The notes beneath the pieces were generated by a model, which did no database searches, had not been told where the DNA came from, and was given only the letters and a program-made list of their open reading frames with translations. A stretch of DNA of 60,000 nucleotides from Symsagittifera roscoffensis (lineage: Eukaryota; Xenacoelomorpha; Acoela; Convolutidae). Location: assembly GCF_963678635.1 (NCBI RefSeq), contig NC_087064.1:59778338-59838337 (forward strand). Direction: 5' to 3'. Numbering within the stretch: position 1 is the first letter of the stretch; every line of letters starts with the position of its first letter. The translations under genes and the position numbers were made by a program. Positions 1 through 12,480 of this stretch are shown piece after piece.

Positions 1-1400
1 AAATTTGAGAAATAATCACTCACAGAAATTTATTTAAAAACTTAAAGCGAGACAAAAAAGCTCAGTTTTTTTAGACTTTTCAATTGTGACCCATTAAAGT
101 TCTAGTTGCACAAGATTTTGTCTTAATGTGTACTTATTTGTTTCAGGAGAGTTCAAAATAATATTCGGTCAAAATATTAAAAATTTTGACATTTTATTTT
201 TGAAAATCTATACTAGTTCCCTTTTCTCGTGAAAACCCTAGATCCACCCCGTAAAACTAGGCGCAAAGAAAGTAATTTTTTGTGGAAATGGTTGATAGCA
301 AATATTTTTAACGAAAAAATGAGCTGTTCTGTTATTCTTACTAGTTTCACAGCACGTACACATATTTTAAAAATATGTTTCATTTAAAGCGTTAAAAAAT
401 GGTCTACTTTTAAAAAACATTCAGCGTTTTCTGTTTTTACACTTTTGTTTAAATTAAAGTAGCTGACTTCAATTGCGTCAACTAGTTCATACGGCCGCAT
501 GAATTATCGTAGTTTTTATTGATCACGATGTTATTGTGTCTTAACACGTTTTCATCAAATACTTTGACAATATCAGACCTCAATTTTTCGCAAAAAGTCT
601 AATCTCGATATTCGAAAAACTTTTAACAGTCATTTTTCTATTTCAACTAATTACTCACTGAAATACGTTTATTTTACTGGTTTAAAATTTTAAAACAGCA
701 ACAGAACAGTTTCTAAAATTTGAGTCGGTTTGTACAAAACAAACAACTTAGAATTTACTTGGAGTTAATTTTGAACTATTTAGTCATTTTTTGAGCAAAA
801 AACAAACAATTAAAGGAAAAAAGTAAACCCAAAAACAGCCTCAAAAATTTCAATTGATTATTTTACTCCTACAGCCAAAAAAGTTTTCGTAACATATAAT
901 TTTCGGTTAACAAAGAATTAACGGTTCCCAATAGAATTGGTTATTTTTTCTGTATTTTTTTGACAGGTTTTAGGACCCATTTCTTAAACTGGAGCCACTA
1001 ATGCTCAAAGAAGCAGTTTTCAATTGCTCACAAAAATTTGAAAGTTTTTAGTTTTTACAAATATCGCGATAGTCAATTGTCTGACAGCCATACACCGAAA
1101 CATTTTATTGGTTTTTAATCAAAGTTTTTTTGGTACAATTTTCAGAAATTTTTTCCATTTCCTGTCAACTGTAGGGACAAATCAGTAATGCGCTAAAGGA
1201 GTTTCTTGATCTTATAAAATTATCTGAAAAAACTCCTAAAAAACACAAAGACACACGAAAAAGTAAGTCTCCCGTTGCAATCAAGTTTCAATCGGAAATT
1301 TTTATTCAATCTGATTGCTTGAAGGAAAATGACTATTGAAAACAGATTATCTTTGATTTTTTGAACTTAAACTCATCAAGATTATTTCTTAAGGCTGAGT
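1..1400. other. AT-rich stretch without recognised gene
   Basis: All frames are dense in stops and the base composition is uniformly AT-rich. Around 230-270 a short GC-richer piece (ccctagatccaccccgtaa) resembles the end of the GC-ended repeat family G seen at 9378-9790 and 31184-31580, but it is too short to call a copy. Nothing else stands out. Confidence 0.5.
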
Positions 1401-1409
1401 TCCCACCAC

Positions 1410-1660
1410 TGCAATCGATCCAAGTGCTCACCTTTTTATATCTTTTAATCTTGATTGTTCTGCCTTTTTTTGGATAGCTTAACGTCGTAACGTCGTATAA
1501 TGTCACTTTTATACTTGACTAGCAAAAGGAAATTAATAACGTAAATCAGAAATTGAAGCGCTCCTAATACAGAGCCCTGGGAAACACCGCAAGCCAAGCT
1601 TTCCATACCAGATCATTTCGGTTCAACGGCGACAAGTTGATTACAGTTTGTTGAAGAACT
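1410..1660 (-). pseudogene. Decayed non-LTR retrotransposon reverse transcriptase remnant
   Basis: On the - strand the segment around 1535-1605 reads CGVSQGSVLGALQFLIY, which matches the conserved reverse transcriptase block usually written GVPQGSVLGPLLFLIY in LINE elements. Flanking reading frames are broken and no YADD box could be followed in the same frame, so this is a fossil. The local composition is more GC-rich than its surroundings. It is a different sequence from the two LINE copies at 48-56 kb, so it represents another element lineage. The limits given are approximate. Confidence 0.65.
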
Positions 1661-2915
1661 CGATAAACTTTCTTATTATTACCACTTTCTTATTTATCCC
1701 ATATTTTTCCTTAGAAATCTGTGGTTTTCAGGCCATTAACTGGTACCATTTTTCTTAATACGGAGCCTCTATTTATTTAACTAATAAAGAATTTGGTAAG
1801 CGGCTCGTGATAGCTGTCGAAAATTTTTAGACTGTCTGATTGATTCCACCCCGAATCTTGGTTTTACAAAAATCTAACTGAATCGACTAATTTTTGTGCT
1901 GTATATCCAATAAGATATACTTGACTTTTGTGCCATAGTTGACTGAAATAAGCTCCTCCTTTAACATTTTAGTCTGATAATTTTTGTTCTTTTCTATCGA
2001 TTCGGTGGGTGGAGTTAAATGAATTAGACTTCACTCTATTCACAATTTTAGCTTGAAAAAAATTGCGTTCTCAGAAACTGTTTGGTATTTTAACTATCCC
2101 ATCATATTTTCAAAAGATCAATGCAGCATTATCATTTTGATTACTTAAATAAGATGAACGAGGAATTTTGACGAGTTTAGACGGTTTGAGAAATATATGT
2201 TCTATCAAAAATCTTTGTTGAATAAATAATTTCCAATTTTTCGAAACAACAATGATTTCTTTTGACTAATTCCTAAGTAATCAGTCAACTTCTTTTCCTA
2301 CCAATTGTTTACTTCAGTTATCAGTTAGTAAAAATAAACGTGAACACTTTCTGTTTTATTCTGACGTCAGAGAATTATCCCCATTTTAAATTCTCCTGGG
2401 ATGTAAGGAAAAACCGCGCGATTATCATGCGCTGCTAACTTGGCTTTTATATCATCAATCAGAGTGATTAGGAGATGATATTAAAGGTAAGTAAGCTTGA
2501 TTCAAACAAACCAATTTATTAATTTTAAGGTTGCGTTTGAGTACCATCGGGACAGGAGCTCCGATCCCCCCCCCCCCCATTTTGCTTCTCAATTCAGGGT
2601 TTACCGTTAAAAACTACGCTTGGAAAGTTCTAAATTACAAAATAACTTTTGGCCACATACGCAACATTCAAAATTTCATGTAGGTTATTTTTATTTAACT
2701 TAATTTCATAAATGATAGTGATAAATGTGAACAACATGTTTTTGAACATGAATTTGAACAAGATTACAAAGATGAACCTGGCTTTTTCCTAAAATACGTT
2801 TTTGGCTAAGTATAAGGATCCACTTTCATTTTTAAAAAAATATATATGCCCCTCCCTCTACCCCCACACCCATTCCCCATTCCTCCAATAAAATCCTTGA
2901 TTCGACTCTGATACT
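1661..2915. other. No gene seen; 13-base C run at 2566-2578
   Basis: No open frame of note on either strand. A pure C run of 13 bases lies at 2566-2578. A C-rich patch (cccctccctctacccccac) follows at about 2849-2868. Confidence 0.5.
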
Positions 2916-2919
2916 TATT

Positions 2920-2940
2920 ACGCTTGCGATAAGCAAGCGT
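2920..2940. repeat. Perfect 8-bp inverted repeat (hairpin)
   Basis: ACGCTTGC and GCAAGCGT are perfect inverse copies separated by GATAA, and can form an 8-bp stem with a 5-base loop. It lies about 100 bases before the SINE-like element. No role can be assigned. Confidence 0.6.
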
Positions 2941-3039
2941 TATCATATCGGAATATAGTCTTTTTTTTCGGGTTAAAAACTAGTTAACTAGTTTAACAAA
3001 AGCAGTTGAATCAGTAAGCATGCCGCTTTATTCACTTCT

Positions 3040-3165
3040 TCCTTCTTCCACTTCTTCCGTGCACGGCCCTTCTGTTCACGCCTTTCCTATTTCCAGGTCT
3101 GGGGCCGAGTCCCGGCTGGACCTCATTTTTTTGCGATTGAAATTTTTTTCGATATAAATTGAATG
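3040..3165 (+). repeat. tRNA-derived SINE-like copy (family S), copy 1
   Basis: A GC-rich island contains a B-box-like motif (GGGCCGAGTCCCGG; Pol III B-box consensus GGTTCRANTCC), followed by TGGACCTCATTTTTTTGCG and an AT-rich tail. A second locus at 21985-22085 has the same arrangement: B-box-like GGTTTTGAATCCGGCC, then AGGACAAGTTTTTTTGCGA, and a tail with matching blocks GCGA, GAA, TTTT, CGAT and AAAT. The shared tail shows a dispersed family rather than a chance tRNA-like match. No convincing A box was found upstream. Both ends are approximate. Confidence 0.5.
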
Positions 3166-3689
3166 GTCGGAATTTCGTTTTTCTGCTCAAATTTTGTCAG
3201 CTAAATTGCCACATCACGGATTTTGCTTGTGCTATAAGCAACTTTTTTGCAGTTGCAAGTGCATGGGTTGTTCATTCCAGTTTCAGGGAGGGACTTGAAT
3301 TATGTTGGGTTGCTAAACTTATATTCAATTGTCTGACTTGTTTGCCTAGAGTGATTTTTTTATGAGACATACAAAAAATTAAATGTTAGTTGACCTGATT
3401 TTTTAATTTTTTAAATATTTTTGATTTTCACTTGTAGTTTTTATGTTTGTTGTCTCGCAAGTGGTGTTAAGCTCCGCTTCGCCGCTGCTTAGAAACAAAA
3501 TAAATGAAGTCCCTAAGACGATGAATTTATATATTATAGCATTATGTACCAGGTGTTTCAGATAAACTCTAAATCGGACAGTTTCTCAGAGATTGAAAGC
3601 ATTTTTGAAATTTATTGAATGTAGTTCGAATAACGTCTGTAAGGACTTTAAAACGATATGTCACTCAAATATCTCCGATTACTAATTCC

Positions 3690-3777
3690 GGTAGTTGATT
3701 TTGCGTGGAGAACAAAAATAAAACTAAAACCCACCCGAATACAAAGATTCCTCCCATTTTTTAAATGGTCGGAACAA
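3690..3777 (-). repeat. Fragment of repeat family H2 (left end)
   Basis: On the - strand this begins TGTTCCGACCATTTAAAAAA and continues TGGGAGGAATCTTTGTATTC, matching the left end of the H2 copy at 43766. The right part of the element (hairpin and CTTG end) was not found nearby, so the copy is truncated. A weaker relative of the same left end (ccgaccacgtcttggg on the - strand) lies at about 4060-4088. Confidence 0.55.
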
Positions 3778-4639
3778 AAAAAATGAAATTTTAGAAAAAA
3801 GAACAAATTATGTATTGTCAGACATCGATTATTTCAAATTCCGTTAAAATTATTTTAAAAAAGAATTTGAACTAAATGAACTAAATTAGAAATGTTCACA
3901 CTTTATTTTTTCGCAGCAAGACCTTTTTCATAAAGCCCTTCTTTTTAGGAAAAATCAAAAGAAAGGCTTTATAATGATAAATCACTCAGTTTATTGGCTG
4001 TTTAGTTCAGATACTTGATTTTGGGTGGAAAACATTTTTTTTAAGTGCCTCGAATACGTAATACAGACCCAAGACGTGGTCGGAACCGGGCTTTTTTTGC
4101 TTAACAAATGATGTAATAGGATTTCCGAGTAGTTCCACCAACAGCAATTTAAAAGCAGAACGATTCGTACTCAAAAAAACCGACGCTTTATAAACTTTTC
4201 ATTATTTGAGCCAAAAATCGTATAAAACAATTAAAACATGTAAAAACTTCCTATCATCAGAAGGCATGAAACTTTTTATGAGCATCAAAAAAAAGTTTTT
4301 AATACCTTTGCTATGTTGTGTGAACTTTTCACGCCTTTTAGCCAATATTAAAATTTTTAGGGCATTGTATGAATGTTTTGACAAAAAATACGTTTTTTGG
4401 TAAAAATTGGTGCTCGATGCACATTAAAAAAAATAGGGTTGTTCTGTCAATGATGGATGCACGTCTATGAAAATAGTACCCACGGGGATACCCTTCATTA
4501 AGTCAAATCTAAATCTGAAATTCGAATCTAATAGGTCGAATCTAAATTTTGTGAACTTGAATCAAAGGCTTGGCTTAAGTTATAAAAAATTAAATGTCTT
4601 AATTTCTCGCTCATTAATTTGGACAAATTATTAATTCAA

Positions 4640-5047
4640 GCATGTCAATCGGAACATATTGAAAACCCTGAATGTTCCGACTGCCCATTAATTAGTCTCT
4701 AATACTTTTTGGTAACTAAAACAGTGAACCTAAGAATTTGAGGTGGTTATATCAAGTGTTAAGCTTTGAGTCGTTTACGGAATTAATAAGACCAATTAGA
4801 TTGTCTCAATTCAATTTGACGCGGATATGAGTGCGGATAATTTGCCATGCATAAATAGTTCGCGTATTGAAACTAAATATAAAGCCTTATTTCAGCAGCC
4901 AAGCATCTCTTTAGTCTTGTGCAAGCATACTCTGATGGCAATCACAAAATTTTTTGATTGATACCCATAAGCTTTTCTAAATTTGGTCTGATTAAAAGAA
5001 ACCAAATCCGGGCATATATATTCCTCATTTTCTTCGAAAGTCGGAAC
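4640..5047 (-). repeat. Repeat family H1 copy (Helentron-derivative-like)
   Basis: On the - strand the copy starts TGTTCCGACTTTCGAAGAAA at 5047 and ends in the GGCAGTCGGAACATTCAGGG region at about 4665. The inner hairpin has decayed (CAGGGTTTTCAATATG in place of CAGGGCTTTGCCCTG). The interior belongs to a subtype shared with the copies at 23788-24157 and 28432-28785. Confidence 0.6.
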
Positions 5048-7655
5048 AAAAATAATTCTTCAAGAAAATTGAACTATATTTTTCTATCAAGACATAGCTG
5101 ATTGAATATTTTCAATGCCTTGTCTCACTCTGATCTTGTTTCAATTTTTTGATACATTTTGAAAAATTGTACGTCATCAAATTTTTTTGAAAATTCAACG
5201 CGAGCGCAATTTCATGGATCATGAGAATGAACTTGTTTCTTGTGACGTTTTTTTACGGCCAGCATTTAAGAGAATTCGATTTAAAAAGCACAAGATGTCG
5301 TAGACTAATTAAATGTTTCATTCTTGGTCATTTTTTGGCCATGCTTTTTTGCGCTAAGACTCAGTTTTGCAAAAAATTGGTCCGCAAACGATGAAATTTT
5401 GAAGTTTAGATCTCTCTTGTTCTGATTGTACATTTGTTTTGTTTTGCTTGAACTGTTTTCGTTTCGATGATATGCCTCCATGGCTATCCAAAAACTGCAA
5501 AAAAGATCTGCAAAACTTAAAGAAAAAAGTTGAAAGTTATACGATTTTTTTTGATGTTTCTAATTAACTTTTTTTTAAAATAAAATCTTACATGCCAACC
5601 TGCCGCTCCTCTATTTTTATTATTTCGTTTCCGCAATTTTTCTGCAGCTTGAAAAGGTCATGATTTCTTGTTTGATTTATTGGTTTGAGCTTTTGCATTT
5701 TCCCATTACAATGTTTTGATCGAAATGTTTTGATCGAAATGTTTTTCCAAATTATAAATGTTGTGAACTCAAACCACGTTTTAAGATACTTCATTTTAAT
5801 TTAACCATGGCAAGCTTGTACAAAGACAAACTTTTCCTTGACAGATAATACTTGCAGTTGAAATTGGATTAACTTTGTCTGAAACTTAAAAGACACAACC
5901 TTTTATTGATGTTTGGTAATTTTTAGGTGCTTTCAGTTTTCGAAAATACTTGGAAAGTAAGTAAGATCAAGGCTACAGGTACTTAGCTTATAAATTAAAA
6001 TCATCTTGAGATCACCTAACATTATCAGCTCATTATACTGGGTCTGGAACATTTTTTGATGATCATTGTACACAAGATAAAATACTTTCCGCTTTTCTGG
6101 CCATATTTTGTCAGTTTAGTGATTCTCTTCACATTCTCCTCTCTGTTTCAGAAGTGATAAAAAACTGATCTTTGTCTCATTGTAACTACATCTAGTGTGC
6201 TTCCAGCAAAACGCAAGATTAATTGAACCTCTTTTATTAACCTCCGCCTCCCCCAGTAATATAATATATAAGATTCTTATAAGATTTTGAATTTTTACTG
6301 ACACCCGGGTACAAAATGGGGCATTTGTTATCAGGTGCAAAGTTTGTATACGCTTAACCATTGAATAAGTCCGTAAATGGGGGTGGGTATCCGTTACAAC
6401 GTACCTTTTAGGGACAATATTTACAGGATCCAATTATATTGTTCAGGGAAACACGGCTGTCCAAATTAATCAGATCGGTTGTTGACCACACATCAGTTCG
6501 TGAAAAATGACTTTTAAATTGCAAGTCAGTTGCGTGTAACCTTTGATGCTTGTTTAGCATCCGCTACTTAAGTCATCAAAAGGATGCTGTTTTAAGAGTC
6601 TATGAGAGCAATACAAGCTGAAATTACAGTAAGAGTCTCTGTTGGTAGTTTTTCGTGGCTAGAGTTTTCCAAGGTTCAGCTTAAAAGGCTTCAGTTTGTG
6701 GCTGAACTTAGTTGAACTATTATGGTATTAAAGGTTATGTGCCGGCTTGTCTAAAAATTTATAACTGTTGCATCTGAAAACTGTGACGGAACTTCGGCAA
6801 GTTGTTAGATTCCTATAAATCTCAGCCACCTAGTCTCAATCTTGTATAAAGCACCACGTAGTTACAACGAGGTCGAAATTATGAGGACATAATGCTTTTC
6901 TGGCATACTTTAACAAACGTTTTCACCACTAAAACTGTCCTCTTCAAACAAACCATATTACGACACTCTTAGCCACAAAAGCTAAATTTTTGTGATAACG
7001 CTTTGAGTTACAATACTTTTATGTAGTTTGTTTTTGAGAGAGAAATGCGCGCCGAACAAAAAAAAACAGTTTTTCTGAATTGCTTTTTTGTATGATTAAT
7101 AATCGGCAAGGTATCAGGCAAGCGCACAATTTTGTCACCGCGAATGCGATCATCATAAGGAGCAAAGATATTATGTTATTTTCTTGATAAAAAGCTTAAT
7201 CCTTGATCAAAAAATTGGAATCGTTGTTGGCTTACCCCTGAGATCTTTGTTGCCCTTTAATTGATTAACAAAGATGGTTTAGAGCTGTCTAGACGTGATT
7301 TGTATCACACCTTATTCATGCTCTGACTTTCAAAGAAAATGCGGATTATATTTGCTTGCGGTGGTTCTTATACCATCTGAAAAATATTGACATCCTGAGC
7401 TTAAAATTGAGGTTTTAAATGGGCCATTAGGCCAGTTTGAGAAAAAGAATGTCAGCTATTGACAACTGGAGGAATATGTTTGCGTAGGGTATTTTTATTC
7501 AGACCAATTTCAACAAAAAAATTGAAGGCGTGGTGATTGATCCTGCAATCCTAGAATACCCAGCGGATATGCTTAAACTAGCTTGAGGTCGTTTGCACAA
7601 TGATCGTTTACTTCTTAAAAATACCACTAAATAATAAATTATGCGTAGCAAATTA
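5048..7655. other. No gene supported
   Basis: Two - strand frames (5588-5794 and 6116-6433) are open but have no recognisable domain, no splice context and the composition of the AT-rich background, so they are not called. A doubled 14-base unit (atgttttgatcgaa) lies at about 5713-5740. From about 7319 to 7430 the sequence resembles the interior of family H1 (ctgactttcaaagaaaatgc, then taccatctgaaaaatattga), so an old fragment of that family is likely. Confidence 0.45.
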
Positions 7656-8109
7656 TTGTTCCGACTTTCGGAGGAAGTGCAGAATGTTTATGCTTGGTGT
7701 GGTTTTTTATACAGTCAATATTCGACTCGTTAACTAAGCATTTTTGACGAAATTTTTTAATACCATCTGAGAGATGTTATCTTAAGCTCAAAATTAAAAA
7801 GATATTTCACTTGTAATCATTTTTTTGTATAGTTACGAGCGTTTTAACCAATTTGGGATAATTAAAGAGCGATATTTTGCGTATTTTAACACAAGTAAGA
7901 AGCGAATTAATGCGTTCCAATTAAATTGAGGCCATCAAATTAATCCTTCTACCGCAATACGAGACGCTAAATACATCCTTAGTATTTTACATAGCGGGTG
8001 GGATATAAAATAAAGAGAAAATGAATTTATTGAACCAAAACAAATTGTCAACTGGCCTTAAATTGAGTCGGAACATACAGGGCTTTGTGATGATATACGA
8101 GCAGTCTTG
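7656..8109 (+). repeat. Repeat family H1 copy
   Basis: Starts TGTTCCGACTTTCGGAGG after a T and ends GAGCAGTCTTG followed by TTT, so it sits between T residues. Near the right end GAGTCGGAACATACAGGGCT carries the inverse of the left terminus. The right-end stem is partly degraded (CAGGGCTTTGTGATG). Confidence 0.65.
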
Positions 8110-8484
8110 TTTCGCATTCATAAATATTCAAAATTAAGTTTATGCTAGCTAGCAAACTAAATTGTCATTCTAATTCCGCAATTCTACGTACTACACAAGT
8201 TTTACTTTTTAATTTTCTTACAATCGAGTCAGTGAGTATAATGTTGTATTATAAAATCTTTTTTTTTGTTTTTCTTTCCGCATTTTTTTTAAAAATTGAT
8301 ACTCAAAAAATGAGGGAATAGAAGAAGAGGAAGGGAGACTCCTATTCTGCGAAGACAAGAGACCCTTTATATCTTGGTTGGAGATTCAAACCTGGCACAT
8401 CAAAAAATATTAATAATTTTTAAGGCTTATTTTGGCCCTTTTCTATCACTATTTCACTTTTATGTAACTTCTTTTACTGTTTTT

Positions 8485-9014
8485 TGTTACGACTTTCGAT
8501 ACGAAAGTAACGGAATATTTGTGCTCGGGGTGGGTTTTTTTTTCTTCAGACAAATTTCGACTTTTTAACTAGCCATTTTTGACGGAATTTTTTTTATATC
8601 ATTCAAAAGATATTGTTGTCAAATTTGAAAAGATATTTCACCTGTGATCATTTTTCATAAAGTTATGGGGGTTTAAAGATTGCCATTTTGGCCAATTTGG
8701 GACAATTAACGCGCGATATATTTCGCGCTATTAACGCGTAAGCGGAGAGTTAATCCGTCTTAAAATTGTTCCAAATTGGTTGAAAGAAGCTTATGTGATA
8801 TAATTGATTTGTTACAAGGAGCAAAATCTATCCTTTTGTACTTTATATGGCTTGTGGGGGGATGATTTTTATTAGAAAAAAAATTAAAATAAAAAAAATA
8901 AAATGAAATTTTTTTTCTTTCTAAAAATTGAAATTTTTAATGTTACTACTGCTCCATAAAGCTTTAAAAGGCAGTCGGAACATTCAGGGCTTCGCCCTGA
9001 TACGAGCAGTCTTG
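8485..9014 (+). repeat. Repeat family H1 copy, complete structure
   Basis: Begins TGTTACGACTTTCGATACGA after a run of T and ends ACGAGCAGTCTTG before TTTT. Right subterminal block: GGCAGTCGGAACATTCAGGG, then the hairpin CAGGGC-TTC-GCCCTG. The interior has a second hairpin, GCGCGA-TATATT-TCGCGC, at about 8712-8729. Small open frames inside (8374-8568, 8928-9110) are not convincing. Confidence 0.75.
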
Positions 9015-9112
9015 TTTTCGTTTAGAGCTACTTTTCGCCTTTTTATAGCTTATGTTTGCAAAGTGCAGCTACATTTTGGCACTACGAATTATGGTTTATC
9101 TCGTCACTAAAT

Positions 9113-9164
9113 ACGGACAGACGGAATTTTAAGGGCTTTGCCCTGTTATGCTAGCAATCTTGTG
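9113..9164 (+). repeat. Right-end fragment of family H1
   Basis: Contains CAGACGGAATTTTAAGGGCT, then AAGGGCTTTGCCCTGTTATG and CAATCTTG followed by T. These are the right subterminal inverse, hairpin and terminus of H1, without the rest of an element. It lies 100 bases after a complete copy, so it could be a remnant of a former neighbour. Confidence 0.5.
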
Positions 9165-9377
9165 TAGTTTTAAGTACTGGTTTGCTTTTCAACGTAGAAC
9201 AAGTGTAAAAATTTGAAGCAAAACAACTTTATAGGTTTTTTGACCCTTCTTTTCTATCTGGAGTCGTAGATGAGTGTTTTGTAGGTTTTGAAAACTTCTA
9301 TCTTCTTAATATGTCGATAAGATTTTGAAAAGTGCTTCCAACCATCTTTCCCTTGTAAAACACACTATAGCAGGTTA

Positions 9378-9790
9378 ATGGGGTGGGGAGGGGGGGGGGG
9401 GGGCTCCCTGAGGGATTCGAACTCTTGTCGACCTACAGGGTCCCCCTTGTACTATTTTGTGATATCCATTTTTGGACGATTGACGTTAAATTTTTTTCTG
9501 AAGGCACCTTTGTTGCTATTATACAATAAATTTGAGGGAGAGTGCGCGTCGAAAAAAAAGTAATTTTTTGTCAAAATTTTGCAATAGTGCTTATAGCCTT
9601 TTTTAGCTTGTTTTTTTTTCAAAGTTTGTCTCCGGAGCAGAAAAATTTGACAAAATAGGGTATTTACAGTGATTTGGAGAGCGCAAAAATTCAATTTGGT
9701 CGACCTAGAAAAAGTAGATAAAAATTTCAAAATTTTGTTGAAAATCCACCCTCCCCCTTGAGAAAATCCTGTATCCGCCCCTGAAAACAT
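9378..9790 (-). repeat. GC-ended repeat family G, copy 1
   Basis: Read on the - strand it starts AGGGGCGGATACAGGATTTT then CTCAAGGGGGAGGGTGG, has an AT-rich core, and ends GGGGGACCCTGTAGG, then GAGTTCGAATCCCTCAGGG and a long C run. The locus at 31184-31580 on the + strand has the same order: GGGACGGATCTAAAATTTTC, then GAGGGGGGGCGG, core, GGGGGACCCTTTGGG, then GGGGTTCGAATTCCTGAGG. The GTTCGAATCC block is B-box-like. The + strand G run near 9390 could form a quadruplex. Open frames across this copy are not accepted as genes. Confidence 0.6.
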
Positions 9791-12200
9791 CATATATATT
9801 TTTTATTTTTCTTTGTTAAATTTAACCTTCGTTACTCCTTTGACAGTTGCTCAGCGCAAAAATTTCCCAGCCAGCTTCCTGTCAATACTTTGAAGAAGTA
9901 TTTCATCAAACAAACAACATCTGTATAAAACTGGATATTTTGGAAAAATGTTGAAAAGCATTTGAAACCAATTGTGATACCACTGGCAGCTCTGTTTTTA
10001 AACTCCATTTTGCTCTTTTAAAACGCAAGCGGAAAATTTGCAGCACCAATTTTGACATTGTTTACGCATTTGTCATCACAATACACGCCGTACTTAATTT
10101 TGATATCACAAAAAATACGTGATAGTTTTTGTATTCAGAGCTAAGCGAGTGCGCGTATTTTTCCTATTTCGTTGTAAAAAAACGACCATTCTTTCTTTGT
10201 ATTTTCTGATTCAGTTTGCTTCATTTCCTTGCGTTGCTTGTGACTTCTCCTTTTTGAGAGTAACTGCATTTTTAATCTATATTTTCCCATTTTCCCACAA
10301 AACAACTAAAAACACACTACTTCCACAAACATTTTTATCCTCATTTTTCACTATGCTTGAGTGCATGGTTCCGATTTTCGACCTGCGGAGTGTTTGATTT
10401 GTCAAATTCCTATTTCATTTCATTGTTAGTCACCGCAGTTGCTTTTTTTCGTGTGTTAAATTTTTCATATCAAATGCACCATTTTTTATACCATCAGTAT
10501 TCTCTTTTATTCGCTTCATTACCTCTTCATGCAGAAGAAATAAGTGGTATTGAATTCTGAAAATTTACGATATCGGCAGAGGCTTAAGTCGATGGGTTTC
10601 TATTTCTAACGCCAAATAAAAGTGAGTTTTATTTCCTTCTATTTACTGAATAAAGCTCCACCCCTTCAGTAAAGCTGTGACGCAACTAAAAAAAACGGAC
10701 TTAAAAGGATGACGGTCTGATAACTGGTAATTTATATTTTATAAATTACATGTAATAATTAAATTTTTGCACTTTTTTATCGACGAACTTCGCCAGGTGA
10801 AGTATTTACTTAACTGTTTCAATTTCAATATCTTAATGAAATCAAGCAATTTACAAGTGCCGATCGTAACTTCAGCGGAAAAAAATCAATGGGAGAGCGA
10901 AATGGGGCGAAGCTGATTTGACCTACCTACGTTTCGATGGCTGCCTACGTTTCGATTGCCCCTCTTCAGAGATCAATGGGTCAAACAAAATTTCCATTCA
11001 GATTTATCGGAATTCGGCTCATTAATTCCATCGCTAGGCATACAAAGGGCACAAGTTTATTTATGTGATAAACTGAATATAGAAGTGTGGCATTTTCACC
11101 GCTATCTTTTCTTTTTTTTGCAGCTTGATTGTTTTTTCTCGTATTGGTCGGATAAATAGTAAGCTAACACTAACATGATTTCTGGCATCAGAGCAAAGCA
11201 ATAAAAACTTTGACTACCTATGAGTTCAAGGGTCAGGCATCGCATCATCTACGACCGAAGCTCCTCATTCGTGCAAAGTCACAATGAAAAGATCGCGCAA
11301 AGTCACAATTTATAATCGTGCAAAGATGCAATATAAAGTCTAGCAGAACACGATATAGTTCAAAGCTCACAAGGCCCCAAGAATTGCGCAAAATCACACA
11401 TTTTTTCCCTTTAATTTTCATCAATTTCTTTGATCAAAAGTTTGAGCAAACTCTTTTTTGCTCTAGAAAATACTCCGCGATAGTCTTGCAATACGCATCA
11501 GGCATTCCAGGAAAGTTGCTTACTGGGATCATTTAAGAGCTCCCGCGATGAGAACGAATAAACTTTACATAATTTTCTACAAATTATATTTAATAGTTTA
11601 GTATTTTTTTACCGAATTGAAAAAAAAACACTCAATTCTGCAAAATTTTACTTAAAAATTAGGTTTCAGTTACAATGCATTTTCCCACCCTAATGAATCC
11701 TATAGTTTTGTTCTGGTCAGTAATCACTACTAAGTATTAGGAAAGAAATTTCATCCTAAGACTAATTCGTATTAGCTGATATTCAAAATATAGTGGTGAC
11801 ATTACTCAAAATAATCGTGCAAAACTGAGGAACATTTTGTTGCTCAAAGTTGAGCTGCATTTTTCGGTCGCTCAAAATTGTGGCACAAAATTTTTGAAAT
11901 ACACAAAAACGCAGAGAGTTTTCCCGGTAATTAATATGTATGAATGGAAAAAAGCCTGATCTCTCGCAAAATTAGTTTTTTTTTTCGATGATTAATTTTC
12001 TGTTCTAAATGTTTCATTCAATTTCGTTAAGAAAAAAAGCAGCAAAAAATGAAGAAAAAAATGCTGAAAAAATAAATAGAAAAATATCTATTTCCATGTA
12101 TCACTTTTTCTTGCAAAGGTTGGTCTGAATTTTTTGTACTGTTTGTACAACGTTCGGCTAATTTTTTTTGCAAATTTTGTATTTATGTGAGTTTTTTCAT
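9791..12200. other. No gene supported; short repeat at 11269-11331
   Basis: Short open frames (for example 10119-10397, 10956-11159, 11318-11536) have no recognisable motif and biased AT-rich codons. At 11269-11331 a loose tandem of the motif TCGTGCAAAGTCACAAT occurs three times (TCGTGCAAAGTCACAAT, TCGCGCAAAGTCACAAT, TCGTGCAAAGATGCAAT), with a more distant fourth at about 11385-11400. Confidence 0.45.
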
Positions 12201-12249
12201 TTAATCGAATAATCGCCCCGTCAGATATATCAAACAAAAACTTTCCATC

Positions 12250-12480
12250 CTGTCAACAAAACCAACTAAAATAAGGCAATGAATCCTGATATACAGTTAC
12301 GGTAAGTATGTGTTATCTCATATATGTCAACTTGCATCAGTTTGCCATCAGATAAATTTATTGTCATAATAACACTTGCTTTGTAATACCTCGAAACAAA
12401 CTTACCCTCTGCTAGACTGTCAGACCGATTTTGATGTTCAGCTTGGTTTTAGAAATCATCCAAAAATCGAGGTATTGATT
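12250..12480 (+). repeat. Diverged third copy of the 13.8-14.8 kb repeat
   Basis: The stretch with ggtaagtatgtgttatct, then ttgccatcagataaa, and ttaccctctgctagactgtc aligns by eye with the two tandem copies at 13839-14785 (tgcggtaaacatatggtatc; tacccgaagttagactttca). It is much more diverged than the tandem pair are from each other. Confidence 0.45.

Noticed and set aside
3040-3165. A functional tRNA gene
   Set aside because: Only a B-box-like part is visible; no A box, acceptor stem or anticodon arm could be folded.
6116-6433. 105-codon - strand frame
   Set aside because: No motif, no splice context, background composition; a chance frame or old repeat is more likely.
9452-9793. 113-codon - strand frame
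   Set aside because: It lies wholly within repeat family G and its translation simply reads the repeat.
10119-10397. 92-codon + strand frame
   Set aside because: Phe/Leu-rich translation of AT-rich DNA without motif or splice context.
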